Notes under the pieces: model-generated
Databases searched by the model: none
What the model was told of the DNA's origin: nothing
The model's input: the letters and a program-made list of their open reading frames with translations, nothing else
NCBI GenBank assembly: GCA_963693365.1
Contig: CAVNZM010000011.1
Span: 6,572,001-6,636,000 of the forward strand
Source of the DNA: Amoebidium appalachense
Taxonomy: Eukaryota; Ichthyosporea
Reading direction: 5' to 3'
Length of the DNA stretch: 64,000 nucleotides
Translations under genes and position numbers: made by a program
Part shown: positions 20,266-41,486 of the stretch, one piece after another
Numbering within the stretch: the stretch's first letter is position 1
Layout: each line of letters starts with the position of its first letter

Positions 20266-21537
20266 GGGGAAGCTCGAGGGGGAGGGGGAGAGGGCAAATG
20301 TTCAGGCAGTTTTCGTGCCAGTTGTTAAGTAGTTTTCCTCTTAATCTTGAGATTACATAGCTGGGAAGAGCAGGTGCTACAGAAGAGTGAGAGGATGGGG
20401 GGGGGGGGGGGGGGAGGGGGGAGGGTGAGGGGGGGGAGGGGAGGGGGGGGAGGGGAGGGGGGGGGGGGGGGGGGGGGGGGGGGTGGCATGTCTTCCGGTT
20501 CGTCCAGATCCATCTTCTACATGATCTTGCGGTGACACTGACGCGACCAAAAAAGTACAGATCCAATAGTATGAAAATATAAGAAATAAAAGGAATAGTG
20601 GTTGAAAAGCTCCCGCTGGCCACTAATTTCGGACCAGGTCACCGCTTTTCGTTGCTGGAGATTCCTTTCCCCGTCCCCCTCTCGCCCTGCCCTTGAACTC
20701 CCCATCAGGCCGCCCCCCCCCCCCCTTTCCCCCCTCCTTCTTCCCCCCGCCCCCACCCCCCTCCCCCCCTTTCCTTCTTCCCTCCCTTATCGATCCCTCC
20801 CTCTCTCGCTCCCTCCCCGCCTCCCCCCCACCCCCTCCCCCCTCCCTTCCCTCTCGGCTCCTCCGTCCCTCGAGCTCCCTCCCGGGCCTCCCTGACTGCT
20901 GAGCAGGCTGCGAAACAGAGCATCGGTGATCATGCCATCGGATAGCCCCGCCCACGATTAGTCTAAAACACAAACTCGTCATTTTAAGTTCTCAATCAAC
21001 AGAAGAAGACTCAAAAAACGCGTCAAACAGTCTATTTTTTAGACTATCAATGAGCCCAATCTCAGGCTCAGCCCATATGATCTGGATTCAAAAAACCGTC
21101 ACATCAAACATTCCATCGTGACATGAATTCAATAAAAACCCACTTATAGCGACACACTAACTACGGCGCATTACTTTAAACCAATAGGAGAGTCATATGC
21201 TTCGCGCTAATTAGTTTACCAGGGCTACTATGTAGGCGTGATGGAAACATATATATATGACCGTTTTGGTTTTGTTACGGGCGAGGTCACGCACGCAAAC
21301 TTTCAAAAACAGTGAAAGCAGTTGAGAAACACAATTACAGAGTGAAAGTGGTAGAACTAAGTTCATTTGTGCCTTGTAGGGAGGAAAACGAGCTCAGTAG
21401 AGCATCTATTAGCTAATGGGTAGCAACCTCGCTGGATCTTTTTTTGTAGCATTTTTCGCCTTTGTGAGAGCCACATAACGTGTGTTCACTCCCATCGGAA
21501 ATCGTTCCCTGGTTGACCCACACGTGTAAGTGAAGAG
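18827..21537. other. Intergenic region with microsatellites
   Basis: Holds an E2F-like motif (19123-19134), (CA)n and (GT)n stretches (19370-19600), G-runs (19640-19796, 20232-20264, 20396-20483) and a C/T-rich block (20700-20890). From 20900 to 21537 composition is ordinary and AT-richer, with no coding frame I can support. A short minus-strand start (MDLDEPEDM at about 20516) has no donor and is not annotated. Confidence 0.6.
19123..19134 (+). promoter_or_regulatory. E2F/DP-like binding site
   Basis: TTTGGCGCGAAA is an exact match to the classic E2F consensus TTTSGCGCS followed by AA. It lies about 300 bp upstream of the start of the minus-strand gene at 18826. Function is inferred from the motif alone. 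Confidence 0.4.
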
Positions 21538-21822
21538 CTATCTTGCGGCAATTGTTAATACATATGTATATGTTGGTTGCATAACCTTTTCCTGGCGAAA
21601 ACGGTAGTCGCGTTTGTGTGAAAGGAACGGCTGCATTTTGTGGAGCAGCTCCCTAGCCTTGTTGTCATCCCAGACACCACTCCAGGGTGACCTACCGTTT
21701 TTTTGCTTGGGCTTTTCCAAGCAAGGCAGAAGCGCAAAAACAGCCCAAACTATCACCCTCAGAACTATTTTCCATAAATCCGAAAATGGAAACGTAAACA
21801 TTACTAGCGTTGTCGTCCCCAT
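21538..21822 (-). CDS. Hypothetical small membrane protein, 94 residues
   Basis: A single-exon frame from ATG 21822 in non-repetitive sequence. Residues 5-35 are hydrophobic (SDLWKIVLRVIVWAVFALL) and the rest is basic (SHKRDYRFRQEK). It diverges from the kinase gene with only 94 bp between the starts, which suggests a shared promoter if it is real. No family is recognised. Chance ORFs of this size occur, so support is moderate. Confidence 0.35.
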   Translation of the reverse strand: MGTTTLVMFTFPFSDLWKIVLRVIVWAVFALLPCLEKPKQKNGRSPWSGVWDDNKARELLHKMQPFLSHKRDYRFRQEKVMQPTYTYVLTIAAR

Positions 21823-21916
21823 TGCTTTTCGTTGTTAGAAGGACCACCATTACGTGGTGCACAATAGCGAAGTTCCGAAGCTCGAGTTTATGTGTCGTCT
21901 ATGAAGAAACTTGAAA
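21823..21916. promoter_or_regulatory. Possible bidirectional promoter
   Basis: A 94-bp gap between the divergent starts at 21822 (minus) and 21917 (plus). No TATA box is evident. It applies only if the upstream kinase ATG and the small ORF are both used. Confidence 0.25.
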
Positions 21917-31200
<9,284 letters not shown>

Positions 31201-32179
31201 TATGATTCTATGACTTGAAAGAATGAAGAAATGCCGAGTACAGTATAGCTGTTATGAAAGAATATGACGTTTTTTTTTTTTTTTGAAACTATTCATGAAT
31301 TTTTTTTTTTTTTTTTTTTTTTTGGAGTCGTACTGAAAGAAAGAAGGCCGGTTCGTGATCGATTAAACACCTGTCTGGTTGATGATTCGATTATAATTGT
31401 GTATGCCTAGATGAGTGCGGCATATGACATGTTCTTATCGATCCCCCTTACATATGGTTCTTGGGGAAACTCGTTTTGTTGCCCAATGATATTTCATGAT
31501 GGGTACTACAACTATCTGTGAATGTTGATCCTAGACTAATATGGTTGTTGATTCCTTAAGGGGTGTGCTGTGGATACATGCCTATGTGTGCTAAAAACTA
31601 CCGGATCTGAGAATCTCGCACATGTATTGTTTATTGTGGATCAATTCACACACGTATTCGCACACACACACACGCCCTTGCATGGACACACAACTACACC
31701 TTGGTGTGTGTGGGATCCCACGATCGAAATGCTGTTACTGTTAGTCACAACGGCCGCATGTTTTAACACATGAAGTTGAAGATTTTTGAATGCTTGTACC
31801 ATCCGGGGAAAAAAGTGCCAGATAAGAAGGACGCTTATAAGGGTGCGGCATGGTTATTATGTGGTGAGAATGTTAGGAAGCGAGTTCGTGTACATAATAT
31901 GAGAGGAGGAGAATCTGGCTTGTGAGTATCCTCAATGAGATAATTTTGTACACAGCTGGGCTGCAGCTGAGAAATATACTGGACTGATATCAGAAAAGTC
32001 ACACTCTCTTGTGCACGTGTGCCCGACTGTGTGTAATAAGGGCAGATTTTCAACTGTGACATGAAATGAATGGCTGGTGCACGTGATATTTAGTAGCCAT
32101 CTTTCATTTCTTAGACTTTCTCATTCCCTCAATGCTACCATGGATGGACGGGGTCGGCCCAGGAAGCCCTAGCAGGGGC

Positions 32180-32210
<31 letters not shown>

Positions 32211-32370
32211 GTGTGCGTTTGTGTGTGTGTGTGGGGGGGGGGGGGGGGGGGGGGAGGGGGGGGGGGGGAGGAGCGGGGGGGTTGTTAACCGTGAAATCCC
32301 CCAACACAAGCGCGCGCATGCGTACGCATGCACAAAAAAAAAAAGAATACTCCTTGAATTGAAACTAATG

Positions 32371-32409
<39 letters not shown>

Positions 32410-32905
32410 TGTGTGTGTGTGTGCATACAGCATGCGTGGGTGGTGGGTGTGTGGGACCCGGTGTGGGTGTGGGTGTACATGTGTGGGTGGGTGAGTGGGT
32501 GGGTGGCGGGAGCTCGAGGAGTACTACTAAGACTGTAATTATTATAAGGTACACATTCACGACACAACACCATACAGAAGTTGTAAAGAGCACACATATG
32601 GTGTTTCATAAGTAGAGTCCATCCTAAGAGGGCCCAAGCTTGGTCATCCGCAGCACACGAGAGGGCGAGATAGGCACAGCAAAAGAGACTTACTAAGGGA
32701 GCGCGAGAGAGCTGGGTGAGTTTGGGGGGGGGGGGGGGGGAGATAAAGGGAGCGGGAGGAAAGAGCCGGGAAGGCTTACGACGGTGACTCTGAGGGAGCA
32801 AGAGGGGGGGGAGGGAAGGAGGGCCGAGGTTTCTGTAGTATGTTAATCTGTTGTACTAACAGTTACGCATGTATGTACGGTCGGAGAGCCCAAATCCAAA
32901 GGGCT
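31201..32905. other. Intergenic region after the kinase gene
   Basis: T-runs at 31270 and 31300 and ordinary sequence to about 32170, then (GT)n and G-runs (32180-32275), a second (GT)n (32371-32430), and a degenerate dispersed repeat at 32520-32660 in the minus orientation (CAAGCTTGGGCCCTC, GGATGGACTCTACTTATG). No coding frame is supported. Confidence 0.6.
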
Positions 32906-33295
32906 CTATAAATATGACACGGGGTCACTCAGCACCATAAGTCCTGGGGGTTTTTCCAGCGCAAAACTGACAACAGTAGTTATCAGCCAGCCCGGTAACG
33001 TGCCAGCCTTGTCCTTCGCAGTTTCCCTCATCATGCACAGTTGTCGTTCGGTGCACTGTATGTAACATGTACAGGTGCTGTATTTTCCGGTACACTTGCT
33101 CTGGCAGTTAACCTTCGTAAGCGTACGCCCATCGTGACTTGGCACACTCACAATGGTTTCCGAGTTAGCATGTGTCCCTCGAACATAATAATAGCTGGGT
33201 ATGCTTGCACCAAACTTGGTAGAATTACAAACCTCAAATATTTCTCTGCTCTATCAGCTCTGTTTCAGAATCCGGCTGTCTCAAAATATAGGTGA
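32906..33295 (-). pseudogene. C-terminal relic of the local BTB family
   Basis: Read on the minus strand, 33270-32906 encodes a fragment that aligns with the C-terminal part of the intact gene at 33970-34875: EIFEVCNSTK, PSYYYVRGTHANS, a CQSKC...CYIQC cysteine block, LPGWLITTVVSFALEK and GLMVL. Upstream of EIF the frame is broken, and no BTB domain is visible. It lies in opposite orientation to the other two copies, so an inverted duplication or rearrangement is implied. Confidence 0.65.
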
Positions 33296-33969
33296 CCTTT
33301 CTCTGCAATTTTGTCACTCTTAACATGTGACTCCGTTTCATGTTGAATCGTATATATACGTATTAAACTTTCAAGTTTTACAAAACCCCTTATGTCAATG
33401 TATATCAGATGATAATCAAAGTAATCGGTGAACTGATAGTGTCAAGTCACATCGATGATCTTTCTTTGACTGCCCACATTCACATTCACAGTGACAGTGT
33501 CACGATTCATTGGGACAGTGACACTGTGCTATGTAGCAATTCTATTTGGACGGTTTTGGGTACGTACCACATGCCATCAGCCGAGGTACAAAAACGTTCA
33601 CCTCAACATCATAGTGACACTTCTTTGTCCACTCTCTCCTACAAACCTTCGGGACTGGAATTTAATCTGCAGGGCTTTAAATTTCTACTCGTAGACATTC
33701 AGTCCCAATGAACTACACTGCATGCGTGTAAGTTAAACGTCGTCCCTCCTGCTTAGCTGAGGTACGGGACTTTGTTTGTGACTACATACTATGTGACAAC
33801 TCAATACTGTTATACCAATAGAAGCGGTTACCGTACCGGCCCGTCTCTTTATCTTGCAATCATTGAACTTTTTATAAAACAGATTTGGCGCATATATACG
33901 TTTTTGGCATACAATTACTGTAGTGACTATTTTGGAGTAAATAAACCAATATTGCCCTTTGAGATAGCA
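33296..33969. other. Upstream region of the BTB gene
   Basis: Contains an imperfect palindrome (CACAGTGACAGTGTCAC ... GACAGTGACACTGTG, 33488-33529) and a 100-codon open frame (33409-33711) without recognisable domains. Part of 33480-33545 resembles sequence upstream of the broken paralogue, at about 37557-37605, so the duplicated unit extends beyond the coding region. Confidence 0.5.
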
Positions 33970-34875
33970 ATGGCAACCCTGCGCAGCACCGTTTCTGCAT
34001 CTCGTGACTTTGTTTCAGCCATGTCTGCCCTATTTCCTCCAGGCCAACGTGCTACAGTGACACTTCACTTCATCACCAAAAACTTTGCCCAAACTGCTGA
34101 TGCAGCCGATGCAGGGTTACAGAAAAATGCCACGGGAACCACCACCCCTACCATGGAGGTGTCCAGAGCACTTCTTGCATGCATATCCCCCGTTTTCAAC
34201 AGCATGTTCGAGTCGCAGTGTGTCGAAGCCACCACCCTTAACGTTGATGTCGAAAACTTCACACAATTTGACTTTGGCACATTTCTACAATATGCGTGCA
34301 TGTTGGAAGCTGGCACGTTCGACCTGCCGATGCGATTTACAGACAAGGAACTTTCTGCGATCATTCCCATTGCACAGTACTACATGAGCGAGAAATTGCT
34401 CAAAGCAACAACAGACTATATTGCAGAGGAGCCTTCACTGGACCGTGTGTTGATGCTGACTCAAGCAGGTGTGCAATCGCAGTGCCCTACAGACTGGGCT
34501 CTTAAGGTTTCGGAATGGAATCAAGGAGTTTCATCTTTTTCTGCCTGTGAAAGTAAATTGCTCCGGCAGCTGAGCACAGAAATATTCGGCGTGTTACAGT
34601 GTCCCAACCGTTACAAGGGCGGCTACTATTTTCCAGGGACATATAGATCGGACATACAATTACCAGGCCCATCTTCTACTACTGGTCGCTGCCACGGCAG
34701 CTGCGCCGGAAGACACAACACCTGTTTTATTCCATGTACCAACGGACAACTCCGTATGAGAAACGACGCCACTCACAAGGCTATCCTGCTACCGGGTTAC
34801 CTGCTTGCGGCGGTTATAGCTTTCACGTTAACAAAAACCACGGGTCTCATGGTGTTGAATATGCCCAAAATATAA
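33970..34875 (+). CDS. BTB-domain protein with C-terminal Cys block and hydrophobic tail
   Basis: A single-exon frame of 301 residues from ATG 33970 (GCAATGG); the same start sequence is conserved in the broken paralogue. Residues 20-155 look like a BTB/POZ fold: TVTLHF strand, a variable insert, EVSRALLACISPVFNSMFES (the typical BTB helix and SPxFxxMF motif), a strand NVDVENF, and helices ending DKELSAIIPIAQYYMSEKLL. BTB domains mediate dimerisation and cullin-3 binding. The C-terminal third has a C-x3-C-x6-C-x3-C block, then a hydrophobic segment LLPGYLLAAVIAFTL and a GLMVL ending. I do not recognise this combination. Codons are free of simple repeats. Two degenerate copies flank it. Confidence 0.75.
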   Translation: MATLRSTVSASRDFVSAMSALFPPGQRATVTLHFITKNFAQTADAADAGLQKNATGTTTPTMEVSRALLACISPVFNSMFESQCVEATTLNVDVENFTQFDFGTFLQYACMLEAGTFDLPMRFTDKELSAIIPIAQYYMSEKLLKATTDYIAEEPSLDRVLMLTQAGVQSQCPTDWALKVSEWNQGVSSFSACESKLLRQLSTEIFGVLQCPNRYKGGYYFPGTYRSDIQLPGPSSTTGRCHGSCAGRHNTCFIPCTNGQLRMRNDATHKAILLPGYLLAAVIAFTLTKTTGLMVLNMPKI

Positions 34876-36187
34876 ATAGATGTATGCGATGCTCACATAT
34901 TCTTCCAGGATCTCTTAGAGATTCCGACCTTTACCTCATAAAAATATATTGCCATGAAGTCGATCATGCACAATCAACACACACACACACACACATACAC
35001 ACACACACCACACACACACGATGGTGGCGCTTTAAATTAAAGTTTTATGTTTTATGTTTAAAAATTTATGTGTTTCTATATTCAGTGTTTACACCCACGA
35101 ATTAATCTCCTCACTTGCTGTTCACATCATTTTCCATGTGTCAAGCTTCACGGGCAGCCAGGACGAACCGACAGGAATGGTTTTGCCTACGGCAAATCAA
35201 CTGCTGCGTATCCCATGAATGTTGAATGTTTAGAGCTTTTGTTTATTTTATTTCGATCATATCCCGGACTATGCTACGTTCGAGGCGGCTAGGTTACTAC
35301 ATAGCTACTAGACTGTGCGCATTACAAGTACCCACGGTTTAAATTTGGCTATGAACTGTACTTAGCGCACAGAGCCGTTCACGGAGTCTACGATCATCTG
35401 AGGGTTTTATTCATAGAGAATTGGGCTACAAGCCGTGTGTTTTCATGTGTTTTATTCTTAACACTGTCACAGCTGCTGTTTGGTTACATATTTGCAGTAA
35501 CTCTTTCAGTTCCTCCCTTTTTTTTTTTTTTTTTTTTTCCCCCAACGGTTTTGTTTTGTGTGTGTGTGTTGTTGTTTTTTTTTTTTTGCAGTGTCTTGGT
35601 TAGGTGGTCTGTAAGGCCTGTGGCTTTAGCGGCTGTATTATCATGTACATATCATGCACGTGGGGCACATGTCGTGTTTCCGGATTGGTTGGAGGGAGCG
35701 GCCAATAAATTGCAATGATCCCTTCACCTTTGAATATACCTATCGAATCAATTCAGGGTTTGTTGAATACCTTTATTTGACAAGTTACGGTACAAGGTTA
35801 TTGTTAACATAGCCACTCAAAGTGCACAGTTAACTCCAGGGCCTAGAAGTTGTAGCACTTTAATAATATTTCCTTTGTGCACAGTGCTTTCTTTTCGGCA
35901 TGATTGATATTACAGTACATGTACCGTGCCGTCGTATGGCATGGCACACGTACAATGGTACCACAGATGTACTTGTACATGCGTAGGAGAATGATATTAG
36001 GCAGTCACTGTGCCTCTCATCGAGAGGAAGCAAGCTCGTCACAATATTTAATTTCAATCAGATCTCATGATCAGGCTGAAGCAATAATACAATCCCCCTT
36101 GTATATTAACATCTTTTTTGACTAATGCAGAGATATATATGATATATATAGTATATATATATATATATACTATTATTACAGTAACAG

Positions 36188-36205
<18 letters not shown>
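34876..36205. other. Intergenic region
   Basis: Ordinary AT-leaning sequence with a short (CA)n at 34978-35021, T-runs at 35518-35538 and 35574-35587, and a (TA)n stretch from about 36131 leading into the GA satellite. No coding frame is supported. Confidence 0.6.
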
Positions 36206-36225
<20 letters not shown>

Positions 36226-36233
36226 AGGTGGAA

Positions 36234-36312
<79 letters not shown>

Positions 36313-36327
36313 GAGAGAAGAGAGAAA

Positions 36328-36409
<82 letters not shown>

Positions 36410-36533
36410 GAGCTGAGAGAAGAGAGACAGAGGGATAGAGAGAGCGAGAGAGACTGAGAGGGAGAGAGGGGGGGGGGGGGAGGGGGGGAGAGGGGGGGGG
36501 GGGGGAGAGGGGGAGAGGGGGGGGGGGGGGAGG

Positions 36534-36602
<69 letters not shown>

Positions 36603-36772
36603 AAGAGAGACTCTAGAGTGATGGGGAGACTGAGAGAGAGCGAGAGAGGGAAAGGAGGGAGGGGGGAGGGGGGAAAGGGGGAGAGGGGGGGGGGGGGGAG
36701 AGATTAAGAGAGACTCTAGAGTGAGAGGGAGACAGAGAGAGCGAGAGAGGGAAAGGGGGAGGGGGAGAGAGG

Positions 36773-36853
<81 letters not shown>

Positions 36854-37260
36854 AGGGAGACTTGGGAGCCTTGGAGGGAGGGAGGGAGGAAGGGAGTGAG
36901 GGGGGGGGGGGGGGGGGAGGGGGAGGGGGAGGAGAGGGAGAGGGCCCGGGGGGATGGGAGGGGGATAGGGAGGGGGGAGGGGGAGGGGGATAGGGAGAGA
37001 GAGGGAGAGAGGGAGAGAGGGAGAGAGGGAGAGGGAGGGAGAGAGGGGGAGAGGGGGAGAGGGGGAGAGGGAGGGAGAGAGGGAGGGAGAGGGAGGGAGG
37101 GAGGGAGGGAGGGAGGGAGGGAGGGAGGGAGGGAGGGAGGGGGGGAGGGAGGGAGGGAGGGAGGGAGGGAGGGAGGGAGGGAGGGAGAAAGGGAGGGAGG
37201 GAAGGAGAAAGAGAGGAGAGAGAGAGAGACAGAGTAGCAGACTCTGAGAGAGCTCGCGCA
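36206..37260. repeat. (GA)n and GGGA purine satellite
   Basis: About 1 kb of almost pure purine on the plus strand: (GA)n blocks (36206-36420, 36536-36600, 36775-36846), G-rich spacers, and GGGA/GGGAGA arrays (36880-37240). A segment reading AGAGACTCTAGAGTGA is repeated (36605-36620, 36709-36724), showing duplication inside the array. Arg-Glu and Gly-rich frames here are spurious. Confidence 0.95.
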
Positions 37261-37989
37261 GCGGAGGGGGGAGGGGTCGGTGGGGGAGGGGGGGGGGGGG
37301 GGGGGGGGATTACACTGTATACATGTACATCGGGTATGTATCGTTCATAATGGGTTACTGAGAGTGACGCTAGTACTCAGGGCCAGTGGGGCTGTCATCA
37401 AAGCACACCATGAAAAACCTCAAAGAAGCCTAAAGTTGTCAAATGGCATGATGTACACGAACTGCACACGAATTCGTTTTTGTGAAATTTTCAACGTCTT
37501 GTGCAAACGGTTTAGCAACGTTAGCCACTTTAAAGTCGTTACATGCTGTGTCAAGCACGCGTTCACTGTCACAGTGAGTTGGGCAGTCTGTGCTACGTAG
37601 CTACTGATGGGGTGGGGAGGACACTTCCGGGTACAAAACCCCCGGGTAGACAGATGAAATTATATAACTGTTCAGTCACCCACGGCATACTACCCTCATG
37701 ATAGCCAGTGCATGGTACTGTGCAAGTAGTGAATCCACTGCCGGAGTGACATGCCTACACACATACGTGATTACTAGTTTTGTTTATTTAACTTAATAAA
37801 GGCTCATCTTGCCAACGTTGAAAGCCTTAGTAGACCTCAAAGTCTCGCTTTTTCAGCTAGAATTTGCACAGTCACCGATCTTAGACTACATCTGAGGCTC
37901 TGTCTGCTTATATCCGGGCCTTCTGCTACAGCAAAAACTAGACCAGAGTCATACAAGTTTCTGTGGTTGTTGCGTCAATGGGTGTAGCA
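37261..37989. other. Upstream region of the broken BTB copy
   Basis: A G-run (37290-37308) and then ordinary sequence. Part of 37557-37605 resembles the region upstream of the intact BTB gene. No coding frame is supported. Confidence 0.55.
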
Positions 37990-38914
37990 ATGGCAACCCT
38001 CACCCATGCCGTTTCTGGAATATCTGGTTCCTTCGTTTCAGCCATGCCCTCTTCCCCGGCCAACGTCCTACAGTGACTCTACACTTCACCACCACCCCCG
38101 ACGCGCACGTGTCAACAAAAACACCAGAAAAACCTTCGAACCATGCAACATCCGCACCGATCATCCCACCCACCATGGAGGTGCCCCAAGCACTTCTTGC
38201 ACGCATATGCCCCGTTTTCAACCGCATGTTCGAGTCGCAGTGTGTCGAAGCAACCACCCTTCACGTCAACGTAGAAACATTCAGACAGGACGAATTCGAC
38301 GAGTTTCTGCGTGTGGCGTGTACTTTGGAGGCCGGTACCCTCGAGTTGCCGTTACGATTTACAGACAAAGAACTTTCTGCAATCATTCCCATTCCACAGT
38401 ACTACATGTGTAAAAAGGTACTTGCTGAAATTCGAAACTTCGTCACAAACGAACCTTCTCTAGACCGCGTGTTGATGTTGACCCGGGCTGGTGTTAAGTG
38501 CCCTTCAAGTTGGAGCTGTTATGACCCAAAATCGGTTTCTAGTGAATCAGTCGAAAAGTACTACAACAGCTGAGCACGGAAATATTCGAGGTTTATTTTG
38601 AGCCCCATTATCCCCAAAAGTATAGGGGTTCAGGCAATTCCAATTATTATGTTGCTACCGGTACACCTAACCTGGACATCACATCTCGAGTGCCAGGTCA
38701 TGTTAGCAGGGGGTATCCTTTAAGGACTACTCGATGCGACGCCAAGTGCACCGGAAATCACAAATTTAAATACTGTTTTGCTCGGTGCACCAAAGGACAA
38801 CTGCGTACCAGACGTGCAGTGGAACAAAAGGCTGTTCTGTTGCCGAAGGAGCTGTTGTTTGCGGTTTTCAGGTTTGCGTTGGAGACAACACCAGGTCTCA
38901 TGGTGTTAACTTAA
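37990..38914 (+). pseudogene. Frameshifted paralogue of the BTB gene
   Basis: It begins with the same ATGGCAACCCT as the intact gene and can be followed along its whole length, but at least two frameshifts interrupt it. One lies about 60 nt in (38045-38065), where small deletions produce an early stop. A second lies near 38565, just before the homologue of QLSTEIF. The middle segment (MEVPQALLARICPVFNRMF to VLMLTRAGV) and the tail (CDAKC...CFARC, LLPKELLFAVFRF, GLMVL) remain readable. It starts 4,020 bp downstream of the intact copy in the same orientation, indicating a tandem duplication followed by decay. Confidence 0.8.
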
Positions 38915-39226
38915 CCCGAGTGATTATAAATCCTGAGCAAGTTTGGGTCTATTACGCATGCAAAGAGAAATACGAAAAATGCTTGGGGTGTTCCGAACAT
39001 TGGCTTCATAAGATATCACCGGCCCCCCCCAAAAAAAAAGAAAAAAGAAAAAGAAAGAAAAGGGTAATACGAAAATTGGCGCAATGAGTAGTTTTCATTT
39101 GCGATTGATTTTACGTATTTTTTCCCCCTTTTTTTTCTTTCTTTCTTTCTTTTTTTTTTTTTTTTTTTTTTTTTTTGGGGGGGGGGGGGGGGCTTGTGCT
39201 TGTACGTGTGTGTACCGCGGGTCACG

Positions 39227-39285
<59 letters not shown>

Positions 39286-39407
39286 ATGTATGTGGGTGTG
39301 CGCGCCGGCGCGCGGTCGCAAGTGTGTGTGCGTGCGCAAGCGTGTGCATGCACGTGTACGACTGTGTGCAGGTGTTTTTTTCTTTTTCCTTTTTCTTTTT
39401 CTTTCTT

Positions 39408-39454
<47 letters not shown>

Positions 39455-40252
39455 TTTTTTTTTGGGGGGGGGGGGGGTAGCGAGAGCGAAGGCTTAGCCA
39501 CGCCACTACTCAAAGGACTTAAAAAAATCAATTGGTTGTATGTTGAATATCAGCATTGCGCTATGTATTAGATTGACAAAACGTAGATTTTCCAGGCCTA
39601 AGTATAATATAAGCAACAAGGCGACATACAGTACAGTTGTGAAGTATGATGTTATGTGCCCCTCCCCCCCCCCCCCCCCCCCCCTTCCCCCCCAACACAC
39701 TACCTTATTGTGGTGGAAAGGCAGAGAGAAAGGGGAAGGATGTGGGAGGGGCGGGGAGGGGAGGGGGGAGGGGGGGGGGGGGGGGGGCAGGGGGGTGCAG
39801 GGAGGGGGATGATGATGATGTATGCATTAGAGGGCGGAGAGAGGGCCACTACGAAGAAAAACGGGTTCGCGGGGGGGAGGGGGAGAGGGGGGAGGGGGGA
39901 GGGGGGTCACGGATGTATGTTGGTATATGCATGAAATTGGAAGACACTAACAAACAGGAATTAAAAAACACAAAGTATGGACCAAAATGTGTGTGTGTGT
40001 GGGGGGGGGGGGGACAGGGAATGAGAATGAGAAGACAAAGAGCACCGGGGAGAAAGGTGGACGGAGAGAGAGCGAGAGCGAGAGAAAGAGAGAGAAAGAG
40101 AAGGGGGAGAGGGAGGGAGGGAGGGAGGGAGGGGGAGAGGGAGGGAGGGGGGTGGGAGGGAGGGAGGGAGGGAGGGAGGGAGAGAGGGGGGGGAAGAGAC
40201 AGGGAAGAGATAAGCCCCGGGGGGGGGGGGGGGGAGGGGGGGGCTAGGGGGT

Positions 40253-40285
<33 letters not shown>

Positions 40286-40349
40286 TAAGGGAGACGGAGA
40301 GCATTAGAGAGAAGGAAAGGGGGAAAAGGGTGGGTGGGAGGGAGGGAGG

Positions 40350-40382
<33 letters not shown>

Positions 40383-41300
40383 GAGTGTGCGGGAGGGAGG
40401 GAGGGAGGGAGAGAGGAAGAATGAGTGAGATTGAGAGAGAGAGAGAGCTGAGAAGCTCGACATTTGGAGGGCGGGAGCCTCAGAGACCGAAAGAACCTAG
40501 AGGCGGGAGGGGGATTTAAGGGGACGAAAGGAGAGAAGGGTAGAGATAGAGACGGGATAGAGGTACACGGCACGAGTAGGCTACCGTGTGCATGGTGGAT
40601 GTGATATTGCAGATATGTAATAGAAGGCATACAAAAAGCAAGCAACGTGTGTCTAGCACACTCTCATGGGTAGGAACGGAGGAGAGGGCGAAACGCCAAA
40701 ATGCTGTGAACGACCCAAAAGGGTGTGGTTTCTCAGAGAACCAGTCTCTCCAAAAAAGTTCTTTTATGTAAGTGATACATGTAAAAAACAAACAGGTAAA
40801 TACAACTTGCCCCCGCTGCAAAAGCACTAGACTCTAAGCTCGTGTAGAGGCAAACCGATTACAGGGAATTATTGGGATTCACGTGAAAATAAATGCGCTG
40901 TTGGGAAGAAACACTCACCCCCCCCTCCCCCCCTTCCCCCCTTGCAAAGCAGACACTCAAACCCCCCTATCCCCCTCTCCTCTCCTCCCCAAACCTACCA
41001 GCCGTGTTCTAGCCCATGCACTACTAGCACTCACAAATAACGGCTGCGAACTAAAGGCCGGACAGAAGAGAATGAGGGGAAATTGGAACAATAAAAAACC
41101 GGAAAAACAAACCATAAAACATGTTGAACCCCACTGCGTAGGTGGCCCTGCAGAACGCATTTCCCGTGTGGGTCAACCGGCTTGCCTTGCTCAGTGCTCC
41201 TCCTGTTAGCTGCCACACGGGAATTAGCCGGAATTCGAAGTCCGAAAACCCGACAGGACGCATCACCTACAAAGGCTGAACCCACAATCCCGGGGTTTTT
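38915..41300. other. Repeat-rich intergenic region
   Basis: A- and T-runs (39030-39180), G-runs, (GT)n (39230-39284, 39412-39437), a C-run at 39664, a G/A-rich block (39715-40470) and ordinary sequence from 40480 to 41300, which probably includes the 3' UTR of the minus-strand gene that follows. Weak matches to the subtype B repeat occur around 39800-39975 (minus). No coding frame is supported. Confidence 0.6.
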
Positions 41301-41486
41301 TCATAGGTTTGCCTGCTTCTGCTCCTCTTGTTGGTCGAGTGCTTTCAGGGCTTGCTCCCGCAACTCCCTCTGCTTCCTAATGTTTCTGTACATGAGCCCG
41401 GCGTCGATGGTGTAGTAGACGAAGCCAAAGACGAGGATGGACACGGTCGACCGGTGGAGGAAGTTGTAGATTCTGTTCTTGTCCAT
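41301..41486 (-). CDS. COX14-like small mitochondrial membrane protein
   Basis: A single-exon frame of 61 residues from ATG 41486 (AACATGG). Residues 1-12 are basic with an HRST segment (NFLHRSTVSILVFG), followed by one membrane helix (about 15-33) and a charged Arg/Glu/Gln-rich C-tail predicted as a helix (RNIRKQRELREQALKALDQQ). This plan, and the HR(A/S)TV lead into a single helix, matches COX14 and related cytochrome oxidase assembly factors of the inner mitochondrial membrane. Such short single-helix proteins are hard to assign, so another mitochondrial microprotein is possible. Sequence around it is free of simple repeats. Confidence 0.5.
   Translation of the reverse strand: MDKNRIYNFLHRSTVSILVFGFVYYTIDAGLMYRNIRKQRELREQALKALDQQEEQKQANL

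Noticed and set aside
20480-20530. Possible coding start MDLDEPEDM on the minus strand
   Set aside because: It runs straight into a C-run with no donor and has no downstream exon in phase.
33409-33711. 100-codon plus-strand ORF upstream of the BTB gene
   Set aside because: No domain, and it overlaps a palindromic segment that resembles non-coding sequence upstream of the broken paralogue.
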